Assembly: GCA_019775845.1 (NCBI GenBank)
Contig: JADQAV010000002.1
Span: 1,302,001-1,366,000, forward strand
Length of the DNA stretch: 64,000 nt
Source of the DNA: Myrmaecium sp. VS I D KN 1
Lineage: Eukaryota > Ascomycota > Dothideomycetes > Valsariales > Valsariaceae
Direction of reading: 5' to 3'
Below, one piece after another: positions 12,083 to 24,046 of this stretch. Numbering within the stretch: the stretch's first letter is position 1; each line of letters starts with the position of its first letter. The position numbers and the translations under genes were made by a program. The notes beneath the pieces were generated by a model. That model had not been told where the DNA came from. It did not search any database and was given only the letters and a program-made list of their open reading frames with translations.

Positions 12083-12665
12083 TGTGAAGGGTTATCGAGG
12101 GGATCGGGGTTGGGCGTCGATAATGGTCGTCGGTCGGGTCTTCGTCTGAGGTCGCAAAATCGGCGTTCGGATGTCAAATTCTGTGGTGTTCAACTTTCGC
12201 TTAGCCGCTTGGATGTCACGTGCACCCGCCCACTCCCCAATTGTTTCCCGGCCGCTTGGCAAGCGTGAACCCTGCCAGGGCAAGCGAGTTCTTGGCGGCG
12301 ATTGCAGCCTCAGGCGTCATGCTCCGTACGTGCTCCTTGGATGCATTGCATGGCCTCCAACCGAGGGAGATTCGCGTACGATTAAATACTACCATCCAGC
12401 AGACCTCATAGGGGAGCATTTGTCACTACGTAAAATCCCATGTGATGCACCGGTGGTATACATCGATATCTTTCACCTTGCAGCGAGCGCACACTTTCAT
12501 GAACCCGCAGGCGTTCCGAGGCTGAGAGCTTGCTTGGCAGGCAGCCAGGCACACCCCATCACCTCCGAGCCGCACCGCGGACTGCCCGAAACCGTGAGCT
12601 CTCACCACGCCCATCATTGCCCCCGATCCTGTCGCCGTCCCGCATCCCCTCCGTCCTCGCATCTC
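12083..12665. promoter_or_regulatory. Divergent promoter region, RPL35 / GOS1
   Basis: 583 bases between divergent starts. Both promoters must lie here. No ribosomal-protein-specific element could be assigned with confidence. Confidence 0.4.
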
Positions 12666-13555
12666 ATGGCCTCCACCGGCGGTGGATGGGCGCAGCTGCG
12701 TCAACAGGCCCGCGCCCTCGAAACGCAAGTGAGTCCTCGCCCGTCCGCGAACGGTGGCCTCTTGTCTCCGGGTCTCTCCCTTCTTCAGGTACACTCTCTC
12801 TAACCGAGTAAACGGCAAAAGACGGAGACTCTGTTCCACACCTACTCGCAATATGCCTCCATGACGAACCTCCCACCAAAGCCGACCGAGGAGGAACTGC
12901 GGACGGAAGCGCAGCTGCAGGACATCCTCGACCGGGTACGCGCTCTCTCCTTCCTCCGCCTCTCTCTCCTCCACCCCCCTTCCGGTCATGATCAACCCTT
13001 GCTAAGACCCCGACGCCGCAGAGACAAGCCCTCGTCGGCCAGCTGACCCGACTGCTGGATTCGGAAGCGAGCCTGCACACCTCGGCGGTCAAGCAGAACA
13101 ACCTCGCCCGGCACCGGGAGATCCTACAGGAGCACCGCCGCGAGCTCAACCGGCTCCGCTCGACCATCGCCGACGGCCGCGCCCGCGCCAACCTCCTCTC
13201 CACCGTCCGATCCGACATCGACGCCTTCAACAACCGCTCCTCCTCCGCCGCCGCCGGTGGGACTGCTGACCCGGCCGCCGCCGAGGCAGACTACATGCTC
13301 GACGAACGTCGCCGGCTCGACCACAGCCACTCCATGGCCGACACTGTCCTCAGCCAGGCCTACGCCATCAACGAGAGCTTCGGCTTCCAGCGCGAGAGCC
13401 TTGCCAACATCAACCGGCGCATCGTCGGCGCCGCCAGCCAGGTGCCCGGCATCAACTCCCTCATCGGCCGCATCGGCGCCAAGAAGCGGAGAGACGGCAT
13501 CATCCTGGGCAGCTTCATCGCGTTCTGCTTCCTGACCTTTCTCTACTTCCTGTGA
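12666..13555 (+). CDS. gos1: Golgi SNARE GOS1 (GOSR1/GS28 family)
   Basis: Exons 12666-12728, 12822-12935 and 13022-13555 give 236 residues. It starts MASTGGGWAQLRQQARALETQ, the usual GOS28 start, continues with TETLFHTYSQYAS, a heptad-rich SNARE region (MLDERRRLDHSHSMADTVL onward) and ends in one hydrophobic tail anchor (GIILGSFIAFCFLTFLYFL). GOS1 acts as a Qb-SNARE in ER-Golgi and intra-Golgi fusion, anchored by its C-terminus in the Golgi membrane. The C-terminal anchor preceded by KKRRD fits a tail-anchored protein. The length agrees with the family. Confidence 0.93.
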
Positions 13556-13758
13556 TGCTGGCGTTTTCGGTTATATGATCGCATGGTGCTTTGGGCGTTG
13601 GGACGGCTTCTTCACTGCTGCTGCTGTTGCGAAAGGGGGGGAACCCCGGTACGGCGTTTCATATGGCGATGGGATGGCAACTGGGTATATCTTTTGTTGT
13701 CGACGTCCGGTACTGTACACTATATTTTTACACGCCTCCACGAGTAAAGGAGAGGACT

Positions 13759-14898
13759 TCATGACGCCCCGGCATTCACTGCCTGCGCTTCCAGTTCCTT
13801 CTCGACCGCACGCTTCGGCCGGGCTTCCGGCAACGGCTTGCTCGCCTGCTTCGTCTTCACCCGTTTCGCCTCGTCAATCAAGATCTTGACGGCCTTGTTC
13901 AGGTATTCCCGCTCCTGCCCCTCCGCGTCACCGGACGCAGCCCACCTGATGCGGCACTCCTCGTCCAAGACGTAGATGTACCCCACCTTCCCGTTCAACA
14001 GCCCAATGGTCTCTCTGATGCTGTCCGTCACCCCTCTCCGCAGGATAAAGTACCGCGGGTGCTGCTCCTTCGGCTTCGTGGCCCGCAGGCTGGGCAGAAA
14101 CAGCCGCAGCAGCCCGTACTTTAACCGGTTCTCCTCGATGTTGATCTCCACCTGCTGCGCCACGGTGTCGTTCGCCTTCAACAGCCCCTCCAGCTCCGGA
14201 TTCTCCTTCGCGCCGATGAAGGAGCGCGCCTGCGCCTCGCCCCAGGCCGACGAGTAGACGGCCACGACCGAGACTTTGCCTAGCAACACGGGGGTGGTAT
14301 CGGTCGGGGTCGCAGGGTCGGCGAGTGTGCCGCCTTGGAAGTTTGGGAAGAAGAGCGCGACGCTGCTGCGGAACGGGAGCGGGTTCGCCAGGAAGGACTT
14401 GCCGGAGTGGTACTTGGTGATGGCGGTGAAGTCGCGGAAATAGGGCTTGCCCATCGTGCGCGCGCTGCTCGGACATTAGCACCCGCGTCCTCGCGCGCTT
14501 CCGGAGGAAGCATGCTGGAAGCAAAGCGTAGCGGGGGAGGCAACCTACAGTTCATTCCGCCGCTGCAGGTGCTTGTTCCAGTCGAGGAGATCCTCTCGTC
14601 GCTGCCGCCACGAGCGACCGTCCACACCGGCGTTCTCTCCAGGAACCGGGGGGTTTCCGAACCCAATGGGGCGGCCCAGCGGCTTAGGCACGAATTTCTC
14701 AGTGCCACTGAGGGGGGCGTCCGGCTGCGAAGGCGGCGGAGGCGACGGAGCTCGCCGGTCAGCGGCGTGGGGACTGCTGCTGGCCAGCTGATGCTGAGCC
14801 GACGTGCGAAAGGCCTGCAGTCTGAGACATGACGCGCATGCCCGTGGCGCAGTGAGGGCGATCCGTCGGGAAGACAGAAGAACTGACGGCTTCAGCAT
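13759..14898 (-). CDS. atp10: Mitochondrial ATPase assembly factor ATP10
   Basis: Exons 14549-14898 and 13759-14464 give 351 residues. The N-terminus (LLSSRRIALTAPRA, rich in Arg/Ser/Ala without acids) looks like a mitochondrial presequence. The Pro-rich stretch and the GRPIGFGNPP box lead into GKPYFRDFTAITKYHSGKSF and a thioredoxin-fold-like domain ending YVLDEECRIRWAASGDA, as in ATP10 proteins. ATP10 is an inner-membrane chaperone that helps subunit 6 join the F0 rotor ring. The stop lies only 203 bases from the GOS1 stop, so the two genes converge tightly. The extension after the thioredoxin-like domain is Lys/Glu-rich. Confidence 0.9.
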
Positions 14899-15618
14899 GA
14901 TTTGTTAAGGTTTGGTCGTGGAAGTTCGGAGGGTGTAGGTAGAAGCTCGGCTCCGTAGGACTTTGGCGATGCTTGGCATGCACTGTCAGCCGCGAGTCAT
15001 GACAGCGGGAGGACCAGAAGCGCCGATATACCTTAATCAGACCATGAGCGAGGCTTGCCCGACACTCGGACACATACAAAGTTACATCAGCACCGCATGC
15101 GTTCTAATAGCCTATATATTCCGCTCGACAATATGGTGAATTGCATTTACCCCTCCGGATCCTTGTCACCAACTCGGCCATAGATCCTGCGTCGGACACG
15201 CCAGCAAAAGGAAACATGAAGGGATTAGATCATTAAGGAAACGTAAGTTCTACGTCATGTGAGGATGACGCGAGTGATTCTGCCTGAGAGCATGCATGCT
15301 CAGTCCGATCCTTCCAGCTCTGCCGTCACCCGCCTGATTGAACTACCGTTCACTTTTCGAATATACCCTAAGCCGTGCCTCATCACGATGATATGGCACA
15401 CAGTCCAACGCCGACGCTAACTCAGCTTGCAACGCAAGAACCAAATGAATGCGTATACTTTTCCTTCCACGCTTTAGTAGGAATGCAGTCCGAACGACGA
15501 AAAGAGAGAGTCAACACGAGAATCATACAGCGGTTCCTCCTCATTAAGAAACAGGGTATCAAATCCAGGAACAAAGAAAAAGCCTGCAGAATTGGCAATG
15601 CTCTTGAGCTCCAACACA
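14899..15618. other. Gene-free 720 bases
   Basis: Lies between the ATP10 start and the homeobox-gene stop, both on the minus strand. It should contain the ATP10 promoter and the homeobox 3' UTR. No further gene seen. Confidence 0.4.
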
Positions 15619-17931
15619 TCAAGGCTTGAAATCGCGGGAGGTATGGTTGGCGAAGATGTAACTTTTCGGCTGGTCCTGCATCTTCCGGGGAGAATTTGAC
15701 TGTCCTGATGGCTGAGGCGGGGTATATTCATGAACGAAAAACTCAGGCACCGTGATCGATGGCATACTGGTTGGCTGCCGATTCTCACGGAAATTTGGGA
15801 CATATAAGCTTGGGCCAGACGAGCCCAAGCAATCCTCATAGAAGTCCGCCTTGTATGGCATTGGGTAGGATTGGCACTCGTTGTTCGCAGCGCACATAGG
15901 CTTCACTTGGGGGTTCAGACTAGAAAACATCCCAGCGTCAGGCAAAGACGGCCGACGGAGATGATCAACTTTGGGAGCCATGGCAGCCGAGCCATCAGGC
16001 GACTGAAAATCCGGGACGGTATGCACTGGGATCATCGCAGTTGCCCGGGGAAAAGTCTGTTGGGTGGCTGGAGCAGATTGTGGGGGAGTGTCGCGGAAGA
16101 GTGCTTCGGACTGGAACCGGGCAGCGTTGAATGCTAATGTGTCAAGCGGGGAGGTGGGCGGCGACGCAGCGTTGCTATAAAGTCCGGGAGTGGATGAGTC
16201 CATTGCATAAGAGACAGGAAGGCTTTCTGGGCTGGAGTGTTCGATCAAGCTTTGTGATCTGGAGAAGGCCTGGTTTTGCCATGGCGGGAAACGGCCAATT
16301 TCACTCGGGGTCAAGGGCGTAGGAGGCGCTAAGGAGCCATTGGCGAAACCACTTGCCTGCCGCGCGAACTTTGGTGAAGCGGCTGCTTCAGAAAACGTAT
16401 AAACTAGAGGGGAACGCTGCGATGCGCCGGAGTTTATCTTCTGAACCCGCCCGTTTTGCAGGCCCGACGACCTAATACGACGAAGACTTTGTTCGGGATC
16501 GGCGTTATGACCCGTACCAGGAGAAGCGGGCACCCCACTGCTATAGGACGCACTTCTGAGAGCTGTAGCGCTTAGGGCAGCCGGTCGACGTTGTTGACGA
16601 CGGTCAGCGATGCTCGAAGCAGCACTGAGTTGATTCGGTTGCCGGAAGGCGCTCGTACTGCTCGACCTGGGCTGAATGACTACAGTATTCAGGTGCTCCG
16701 CAAGGCCAGCTGTGGAGGAGTTTCTCCTTGCACTATCAGCTGTAGGGTTGACAAAGGGCTGCGGCTTAGATTTGGGGCTAACTCCTGGTCCGAACAAATC
16801 GTTAGAGTCGTTCGAGGAGGATCCCGCAATTCCATTCGGCGCCTCATCGTAGGCTACTGCATTTCGCGGTTCTTGCTCGAGGGTTAGCTGTGTGGCCATC
16901 TGCCACTGCTCCATTGCTTGTGAGTTTAGGTCGGCCTTAAAGTCGGACTGGAGGTTGTAGAAGCCACTGGACAGGGACTCATCCTGCTGGTTTGCGGGAG
17001 TATTGTGTGACGACGCCTGTTCACCTGTCCACGGAGTTGATTGAGGAGGAGTTACCGAAGCCACTGGATGAGAAACGATTGACAGGCCTGGAGTGGTGGT
17101 AGGAAGCAATGACTGGTTTGCCGATGTTGCATCTGGATGTGCTTGCTCAACGGCGTCAGAGGTGTTTGGTAGCATAGAGAAACCGTCGAAATTAAAATTT
17201 AAACCATCGAGTCCGTTCAGATCCAATGGGTATAATGGGGTAGAACCATTTTGATAGGGATGGGCCAACGATACCGCGACATCTGTGTCATATGTCTGGG
17301 AGTTGTGGACCGGCTCGAGGCCCGGAAAACCTGACAACGAAGCGGTGTCGACCGGTCTTAAGCTACAGGCGGGGGCACTGGTCGGAAGCAGGTTGTCGTA
17401 TGGGTACATGGTTGGCATCTCCGCAATGGTCTGCAGGACCGAAGCAGTGTAGTCCTGGGATAACTGGCTCCCTACTCCTGGGATGTCGGCTCTTTCTGGG
17501 AGAATGCAAGAAGCGTTGACACCAACTGGGCCGGAGTAGTAGTTCTGGACACCTGGCCTAGTAGTAGTAGTGGCAGTAGTAGTAGTACAATGACCAGCAG
17601 CGGATGGCGGATAAAGCGATTGTGATTGCATGGAAAGGCGGTTCGTCGGGAACAACAGGTAGGATCCGGCCTGTTTCTTTGCGTCCTGCTTCACCTTTGC
17701 TCTCCGATTCTGGAACCAATTCTAAAGGAGGTCAGCTGGCTCGACGAGATCTGGCCAGAGCACACCACCTACATTGATCTTGTCCAAGGGTACCCCAAGA
17801 GCTTCAGCGAAGCCCTTCTTGGTATTTGTGGTAGGCTTGTGCTGCTGCTGGAAATGGGTTTCGAGGATGTCATGCTGTTCCTTGGTAAGTCGCGGCTTGA
17901 CGTCCCCAGTACCAGGATTGGGGTTTTGCAT
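15619..17931 (-). CDS. Homeobox transcription factor (HbxA/HTF1-like)
   Basis: Exons 17773-17931 and 15619-17721 give 753 residues. The single intron (51 bases) splits the homeodomain just before helix 3. The homeodomain lies at residues ~11-68: KPRLTKEQHDILETHFQ, TTNTKKGFAEALGVPLDKIN, then NWFQNRRAKVKQDAKK. The WFQNRRAKxK recognition helix is intact. The remaining ~680 residues are low in hydrophobics, rich in Ser/Pro/Gln/Asn and probably disordered activation sequence. The Lys-Pro-Arg-Leu-Thr start and the TxTKKGFAE segment are characteristic of the filamentous-fungal homeobox proteins HbxA/Hbx1 and HTF1, which control conidiation. Assignment to one orthologue is inference. A 4.5 kb gene-free region upstream suggests complex regulation. 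Confidence 0.92.
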
Positions 17932-18780
17932 GGCTCCTAGAACAAGCAGACTCAGCTGCAGGATGACGCGACCTGGAGAGCTGCCCGGAAAATTGGAATA
18001 GCCCGATATGGCGACGAGGGCGGCGATGTGGGTAGTATATGATCCAATCGATGGACTTCGCAGGCTGGTAATATATATAATGTGTTGTTAGGATGGCGGA
18101 GCGGTGGCGGACAGTTGCGAAGCGGAAATGGAAATGAGGCGGCTAAGAGGGCAGGAGACAGCTCGTAGGAGGGATGAGAAGAGATCAACAGAACGAGCGA
18201 GACTCGAAGCCGGAAGCGACGGTATGGCGTAGACTGGAATTAACGAGTGACGACGAGGAAGGCATGAACGGACTGGGTCTGGGTTTACAATAAAGCGGAC
18301 ATAAATAGGGGATATGTACGAGCAACGCCGTCCCCGAGATAAGATGCGGATGTGAATGCGGAAGAGGAAGAGTATAGTATGTAGATGAGTATGATGAGTA
18401 TGAGTGCCAGGCGTGAGTCGAGTAATGAAACCGGCGGGGTGGACAAGAGGGGAGGGGTCGAAAGTAGATGGGACAGAGGAGAGGACGGAGCAAGGCGAGC
18501 GGCAGGCCGGATCGTGGACGCTGAGGTGAGGTGGACAACAGCGCGGAGCAGAGGCCGGGCAAGGAGGGACCACCTCCAGACACCAGGGGACGGGATCGAG
18601 CGAAGCGGGCTGAAGCGAGCGTGGGCGTGGGTGGGCGAGGAGGGAAAGCGGATGACGACGGAGGTTGGAGGAAGGCCCGGGGGGGAAGAAGAAAAGGACC
18701 TGGAAGACACGAGAGACGAAGCCGCACGCCGGCGGCGGTGGGGAGTGAATGGGGGTGGGTAAGGAAGTGAGTGGGAAGTG

Positions 18781-18867
18781 AGGGAGGGGAGGGGGAAAGG
18801 GGAGGGGGAAAGGGGAAGGGGAAGGGGGGAAGGGGGAAAGCGAAGGGGAAGGGGGTAGGGGTAGGGC
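18781..18867 (+). repeat. G-rich homopurine tract
   Basis: About 85 bases almost entirely G and A, with many runs of four to six G separated by AA or AAA, then GGGGGTAGGGGTAGGG. The arrangement could form G-quadruplex or triplex structures on the plus strand. It lies about 0.9 kb upstream of the homeobox start codon. Confidence 0.8.
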
Positions 18868-18879
18868 AAGAAAGGGTGT

Positions 18880-19023
18880 GGTGGTGCTGGTGGTGCTGGT
18901 GGTGCTGATGGTGCTTGGTGAAGGTGGAGGTGGTGTCCGGGCCCGTTTGGCTGCCGGTTGCTGGTGATGAAGCCGATGGTGGTGCTGGTGCTGGTGCTGC
19001 TGGTGCTGCTGGTGCTGGTGCTG
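18880..19023 (+). repeat. Two GGTGCT-type tandem arrays
   Basis: Arrays of GGTGCTGGT-like units occupy 18880-18915 and 18978-19023, separated by unique sequence. Units vary by single bases. No protein-coding context. Confidence 0.75.
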
Positions 19024-19139
19024 TTGTGTGCTGCTTTGCCGGGGGGGGGCCAGGCGACTGCTCAACACCACCACCTTTGACTGGTAGGTAGGTACTCAGT
19101 ACTGTAACCGGCGGGACTCGTGCGGACGTCCGGTCGCCT

Positions 19140-19194
19140 GTGGGCTGTGGGTCGTGGGCTATGGGTCGTGTGCTGTGGGTCGTGGGCTGTGGGC
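19140..19194 (+). repeat. GTGGGC/GTCGTG minisatellite
   Basis: Imperfect tandem repeats of about 13-14 bases (GGGCTGTGGGTCGT-like), roughly four copies, in the homeobox upstream region. Confidence 0.7.
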
Positions 19195-20350
19195 TTGATG
19201 GTCCGTGGAGCGGGTGTGGCAGGCCCAAGGTGCCGCAGGCGGGTAACGAAAGTAGGTAAGAAGGGGAGAAGGGGAGAAGGGAGGAGGGGAGAGGGGGGAA
19301 ACAGGGGTACGAGGGGCAGGGGCAGGGGGCGACCGGGCGAAAGACCAGACCGCACCACCCCCTCCGCCTTACCCCCCCGCCCTGATTGGTCCGCCCGCGC
19401 GGGCAGGCGCTGCTAAATCAATCCCTCCCGCTCTCCCCAGCCAGCATCTTGCACCCGGTCCGCTTCCGTCTCTCTCCGTTGGCCGCGCTCGGATCGCCCA
19501 TCCGCCCCGCGTCTCTTGCTGGATGGACTTCTCTCCTCTTCCCATTGACCTTCGCGCACGACTGCTCTCTGCGGGGCAGCCGGCGGAGGAGGACTGTGGG
19601 ACAGGTGGTGAGAGTGATGGCGATGGGGGGGCGGTGTTGAAAAGTCGAGGCTGGCTGATGCCGGTTGGCGCCGCGCTCGGGGCCCAGTCCGCCAGGGCCT
19701 AGGGCATCAAGGTACAAAGTTGTAGGGCACCTCGTCGCCGCCACCTGGCAGGCCTAGGCGGCTGTGAGTGTCCCTACGGCACTCTGGAGGTGACTCTCAC
19801 AACCTTACTCCGTACAATACCTACCGAGCAAACCCTCGAGACAAATCAGAGCGGAGCGCGGTCCAGCCTGGTCGAGGGGGGGCCCGGGCGGGGCGTAGGG
19901 TGGCCAACCCCGTTCCCGCGGCGCTATCCACTGGCCACCCCATCTACCCCATCTACACCGCACACCTCGTCGACAACGAGCATTGGGCCAACAAGTCTGA
20001 GAACAAGTCTGAAAACAACTTTGAAAGCAACTTTGAGAGCAACCATTCCTCCCATAGGTCAGCGGGACATGAGCCACGCCCACGCGCACGACCATACTCA
20101 TCTCCATACTCACGGCTACACTCACGCTCATGCTCACACACACGCCGACACACCCTCCCTTATCATGTACATATGTACGTACCGTATGTACTCCTCATGT
20201 CCCCGCTTCACCCATTGTTAGATACACCTTCCCCCGGATCACGACGCACGAGGCTCCGTCATCCGACAGGCTCTCCTTCAGGCTCGGCTTCACGTATCTG
20301 TACATGCGACAATGCTTATCTGCGTCTGGATCGGATGGATAAATCATCCC

Positions 20351-20351
<1 letters not shown>

Positions 20352-20394
<43 letters not shown>
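20352..20394 (+). repeat. CGA trinucleotide microsatellite
   Basis: About 14 uninterrupted CGA units. It lies in gene-free DNA. In one frame it would give poly-Asp, but no surrounding coding signal supports that. Confidence 0.95.
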
Positions 20395-22415
20395 CCAACG
20401 CGCCATCGTGAGAGAGCCAGTCAGGAAGTTAACATGCCCCGTTGAAAGCCCCCGACAGGCGTTGGCTACGTGTGTCTGTCTGCCCTGTCCCCTACGGATC
20501 CACTAACAGCAACTTAACTTCAGCAGACCCTGGCCCTTAGCTCAGGCTGCGGCTGATCTACGGTGTGGAGGGCCTGCAGGCTGCAGCTGCCTGCACCGGC
20601 CCCACTGGCTGGGCCGGCACAGTGGGCGGGGCTGGCTGACCGGCCGGGCTCTCTCCGAGAGGAAGGTCTTGACGCCTGTCGGTCCGTGCGGCCCGGCCTA
20701 TCACGCACCTCGCGCCCCGAACTCGTAGATTGAGTCCAGATTGGTATGAGAAGGGACGGCGAATGAGCCCAGTCCTCCGCCCGCTGGCGGCGCGACCGCC
20801 GGGAGATGTACAGAGCCAGTCACACTTCGCCAACATCAGTTTGTTTCAGCGCGCGTCGTGGACTTTGAGGTTTCGGGGAATTATCCGACTAATGGCAGCA
20901 GCCATTTGGGTTCCAGGCGCCTCGGCGAAATAAACCCCGGCGTTCCATCATCCACTGTGAACCAGTCCACGAAAACTCCCCTCCGACCGCCCTCTCAACG
21001 CCCTCTTGCGCTCTGCAGCCAACAACAACGGCGCAGTTCTCGGCACTCATCTGGGGACCGCGCGCGATATCTGCGCTGCCTCTTCGGTGATTTGTGCTAC
21101 CATGATCTGTCCCGAATCGGACATCCGTCCTGTGCCGGAAAGGGGGCGCGTTGGAAATGCAAGGTACTCGGTTCGCCGAACCGCTGGATGGCGCATGGAT
21201 GACGAATGTCCTGCAACTTTCAGACTGTTGGCGTCAGCCAAGCAATCATGTGCTTGTGAATGCTCTTATCCCACGTCGTATTCTCGTGGGGTTTTCTTGT
21301 CATCATAAACGGTTAACCCCTGGTCACCTGACGGGCTGCCAGAGCCTTGCCGTTGATGGACGTGCCTGTTGATGTTGACAGCTAACGGCATCTGCAACAA
21401 CATACATACATATACCGGGACCGTTGTCTCTTTCGATCGCCGCTCCTTCCCTGCGAGCAACAAGAGTACGCTGTCTCCAGATGGGATGCGCGAGCTGTGA
21501 TGGACCCTTACCCAGGGATCTGTGATTAGTACCGTGAGAGACCTTGCTCTGTCGTGAGCCTCAGGCTAGGCCTTGCAAGGTACATCAGCCGCGGTGAGTA
21601 GATCAGTACGCAGTACCGGTCGTGCGAGAACTCTTACCATAGTCGCTGCGAAACAACCGTGACAACCTTGGCGATCGTTCCGGGTTCCCCAGGAAGGGCC
21701 CTCCATTGGACGCTGTCCATCGCACAGATTGTCTGTACCCGTCCGATTTGCGGTCAGCTGGACCGATGAACTCGGCCGTCGTAGCGCATGCGTTGTGGCT
21801 CCTTCCAGGAACTACTCGATACCACATAGAGCGCAGAACAGATGCCTCCGCGAACCTCAGCCGCAAACCTTGGCTTAGACGTAGCATCGTCTGCCTCTTT
21901 TGTGTGGCCTCAGGCTTTAGTCGCATGGCGGACAACAAGAGGATCCCTGGGGAAGGGGATGATACCTTCCCCCATGCCGTACTCTTGCTTAGCCGATGGT
22001 GCAGGCACGGATGCCGTGGAGCAAGACAAGGTCAGTAGTCGTCATTTTTAGAGTTCTAACGAGCTTCGCCGTACCAAGGGGCATGGCTTTTAGGGCTTTT
22101 AAAATAGAATTGTACGTCTTGAGCGCAGCGCTACCCTCACCCCCTTACAGTCGCGTCAGTTGTGTAGGGCAGTGCGAACTGTTGCAGCTGGGGTAGCTCG
22201 GCGGTGAAGCTCGTAACACATCTGACGATGAACTTGGGAAACTGTGCAGGTTTAGCATCTTCGGACCTGCATTCATCTATAAACAAGCCTTCTAGAAATC
22301 CTCGCCCTTCTACCGGAGATATTTCCACGCAAATGCAATGCAACGCAGCGAACGGAGCCGAGAGGATGGACCACGGAACAAGGGAGAGCCCGCCACAGCC
22401 CCGCGATCAAGTTGT

Positions 22416-23311
22416 CTATCCCTTGGTGTAAAGGTCAGAAAATTTGACCGTAACCTTGCCCGTTTGGGCGTCCCATGCTTCCATTGTGACACTTCGCATA
22501 TCGCGTACGATCCAGTCCGCTCCGGCGTCGACCAGCTGCTCAACCGTGTGGGTTGTCACCAGCGCGACGACCATGAAGCCGGCTGCCTTGCCGGCGCGAA
22601 TCCCCGCCGGCGCATCCTCCAGCACTAGGATCGGTTCGTCGCGAGGTACACCGAGCTTGGACTGACCTAACCGATAACACTCCGGATCCGGCTTCCCGTG
22701 CTCGACATCCTCGGCGGTGACGAGGTTTTTGGGGTGGGCGAGCTTCATGACCTCCAGCCAGCCAAGCACCAGCGGCCGCGTCCCCGAAGTAACAATCGCC
22801 CACGGCGCTCCTTCTCTTTCCAGTCGCGCAAGCAGCTCCCTGCTACCGGGGATCTCTACCGCATCCTGACCAAACTCTTGCGGTATCAGCCCTTCGACAT
22901 ACCTAGTATCTACGGACGAGCTGTTAGCTCAAGCCTTGGGGTTTCTCAAGCGAGATACCATACACTCCCACGTAGCCCGCGAGGGGTCATATTCTTTGAT
23001 CGTGTCGATAGATCTTCTTCCATGTGACGTGGCCAAGATGGTGTTCGGATCCACGCCCAGTTCATTCCCTATCCTGGTGGCGTTAGGCTAGACAAGGGAG
23101 AATCCTCAGTCTGGTTTGATAACAAACTTTGTCCAGTGCTTGATGATCGCATTCGTCGAGTCGATCACGGTCCCATCCATGTCGAAGAGCTGTGCCCGTT
23201 GTATGAGTAAGTGAGCGTCGAACCACACGTGCGTTTGCCCCGTAGGGTACTCACCAGTCCTGAAAAGGAATGTTCTTCTGGACCGCCAGAGAAGGAGGCT
23301 GAGTCGGACAT
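22416..23311 (-). CDS. HAD-family sugar-phosphate phosphatase, glycerol-3-phosphatase (GPP1/HOR2) type
   Basis: Four exons in transcript order: 23255-23311, 23128-23189, 22964-23073 and 22416-22909, giving 240 residues. HAD motif I is FDMDGTVIDST (nucleophile Asp22, acid/base Asp24), motif II lies in IVTSGT, motif III lysine in HGKPDPE, and motif IV is VLEDAPAGI. SHGRRSIDTI is the cap-region signature of the yeast GPP1/DOG family. The enzyme should hydrolyse glycerol-3-phosphate, or a related phosphate such as 2-deoxyglucose-6-phosphate, in the cytosol; substrate cannot be fixed from motifs. Exon 2 must end at an unusual GTTTGT donor to give HWTKIGNELGV. One stress-element core (AGGGG) occurs at 23666-23670 upstream. 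Confidence 0.9.
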
Positions 23312-24046
23312 GTTGAAGTGCAATACCTATAGAACAACAGGAATGACGCAGGAAAATGTGCAGATCAAATCCAATATTGCTGTGACGCAAAGAATAGGAG
23401 ACGTCTGAGTGAGGGTTTAAATAGAAAGGAACAGGAGAGGCAGCTTGAGAGTCTGACCACTGCGGGCCAAGCTGAGGTCGACGAACAGTCGTCGGCCCAT
23501 TGGTAAGGTTTCCAAACACGGCAACGTATCCGCATCGCCGACCACTCGGCATGAATTCACTGAATGCCTTCCTACTGTGTCCTGTATCTCGAAGCTTCAA
23601 GTTCCGGGTAGTTAGATCTGGAGATCATCTTGCAGCTTGTATCGAATCTTCTGCGGGCGGTGCAAAGGGGAAATAAGTATCTGTGGAAATACTGCAGTGC
23701 TGTGAAGCTGCATGGCTCGGTATAATTGAATATATATTTATTTTCCGAAAATATGCATTTAGTAAGGCTCTACAAACGAGCTCTTACAACCAAATTTTTT
23801 CGATTGCGCCAATCAATGTTTATCATAGCAGATTACAATATGCTACTCTACTGTCCTCCACTCTACAACGTGCATTTACTTTAGTTATACTTTCTCAGCA
23901 GAGTCGTTTTCGGCCTCAGGCATGATTTGAACCAAGCTTGTCTCGGCCCGGCACTACTTCGGGAGGCGGGTCGCCGCTTAAGCGCAACCCCAGAAATATT
24001 TTGTTTCAGCACCAAATCTTTATCATACATATCGACAGCAGACACG
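23312..24046. promoter_or_regulatory. Divergent promoter region, phosphatase / NUG1
   Basis: 735 bases between divergent starts, with an AT-rich stretch at about 23710-23880. It holds both promoters. One AGGGG stress-element core at 23666-23670 is the only candidate site noted; a single five-base match is weak evidence. Confidence 0.4.

Larger units (their letters stand above)
17932..22415. other. 4.5 kb gene-free, repeat-rich region upstream of the homeobox gene
   Basis: No supportable gene. ORFs at 18088-19228 (minus) are Pro/Ser/His low-complexity products of purine-rich repeats. The interval holds a G-rich purine tract, GGTGCT repeats, a GTGGGC minisatellite, a CGA microsatellite and GTAC-type motifs. 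The part nearest 17931 is probably the homeobox promoter and long leader; the part near 22416 is the 3' flank of the phosphatase gene. Confidence 0.5.

Noticed and set aside
18088-19228. Long minus-strand ORFs rich in Pro, Ser and His
   Set aside because: They are translations of purine-rich and trinucleotide repeats, overlap each other in two frames, and show no domain or codon bias.
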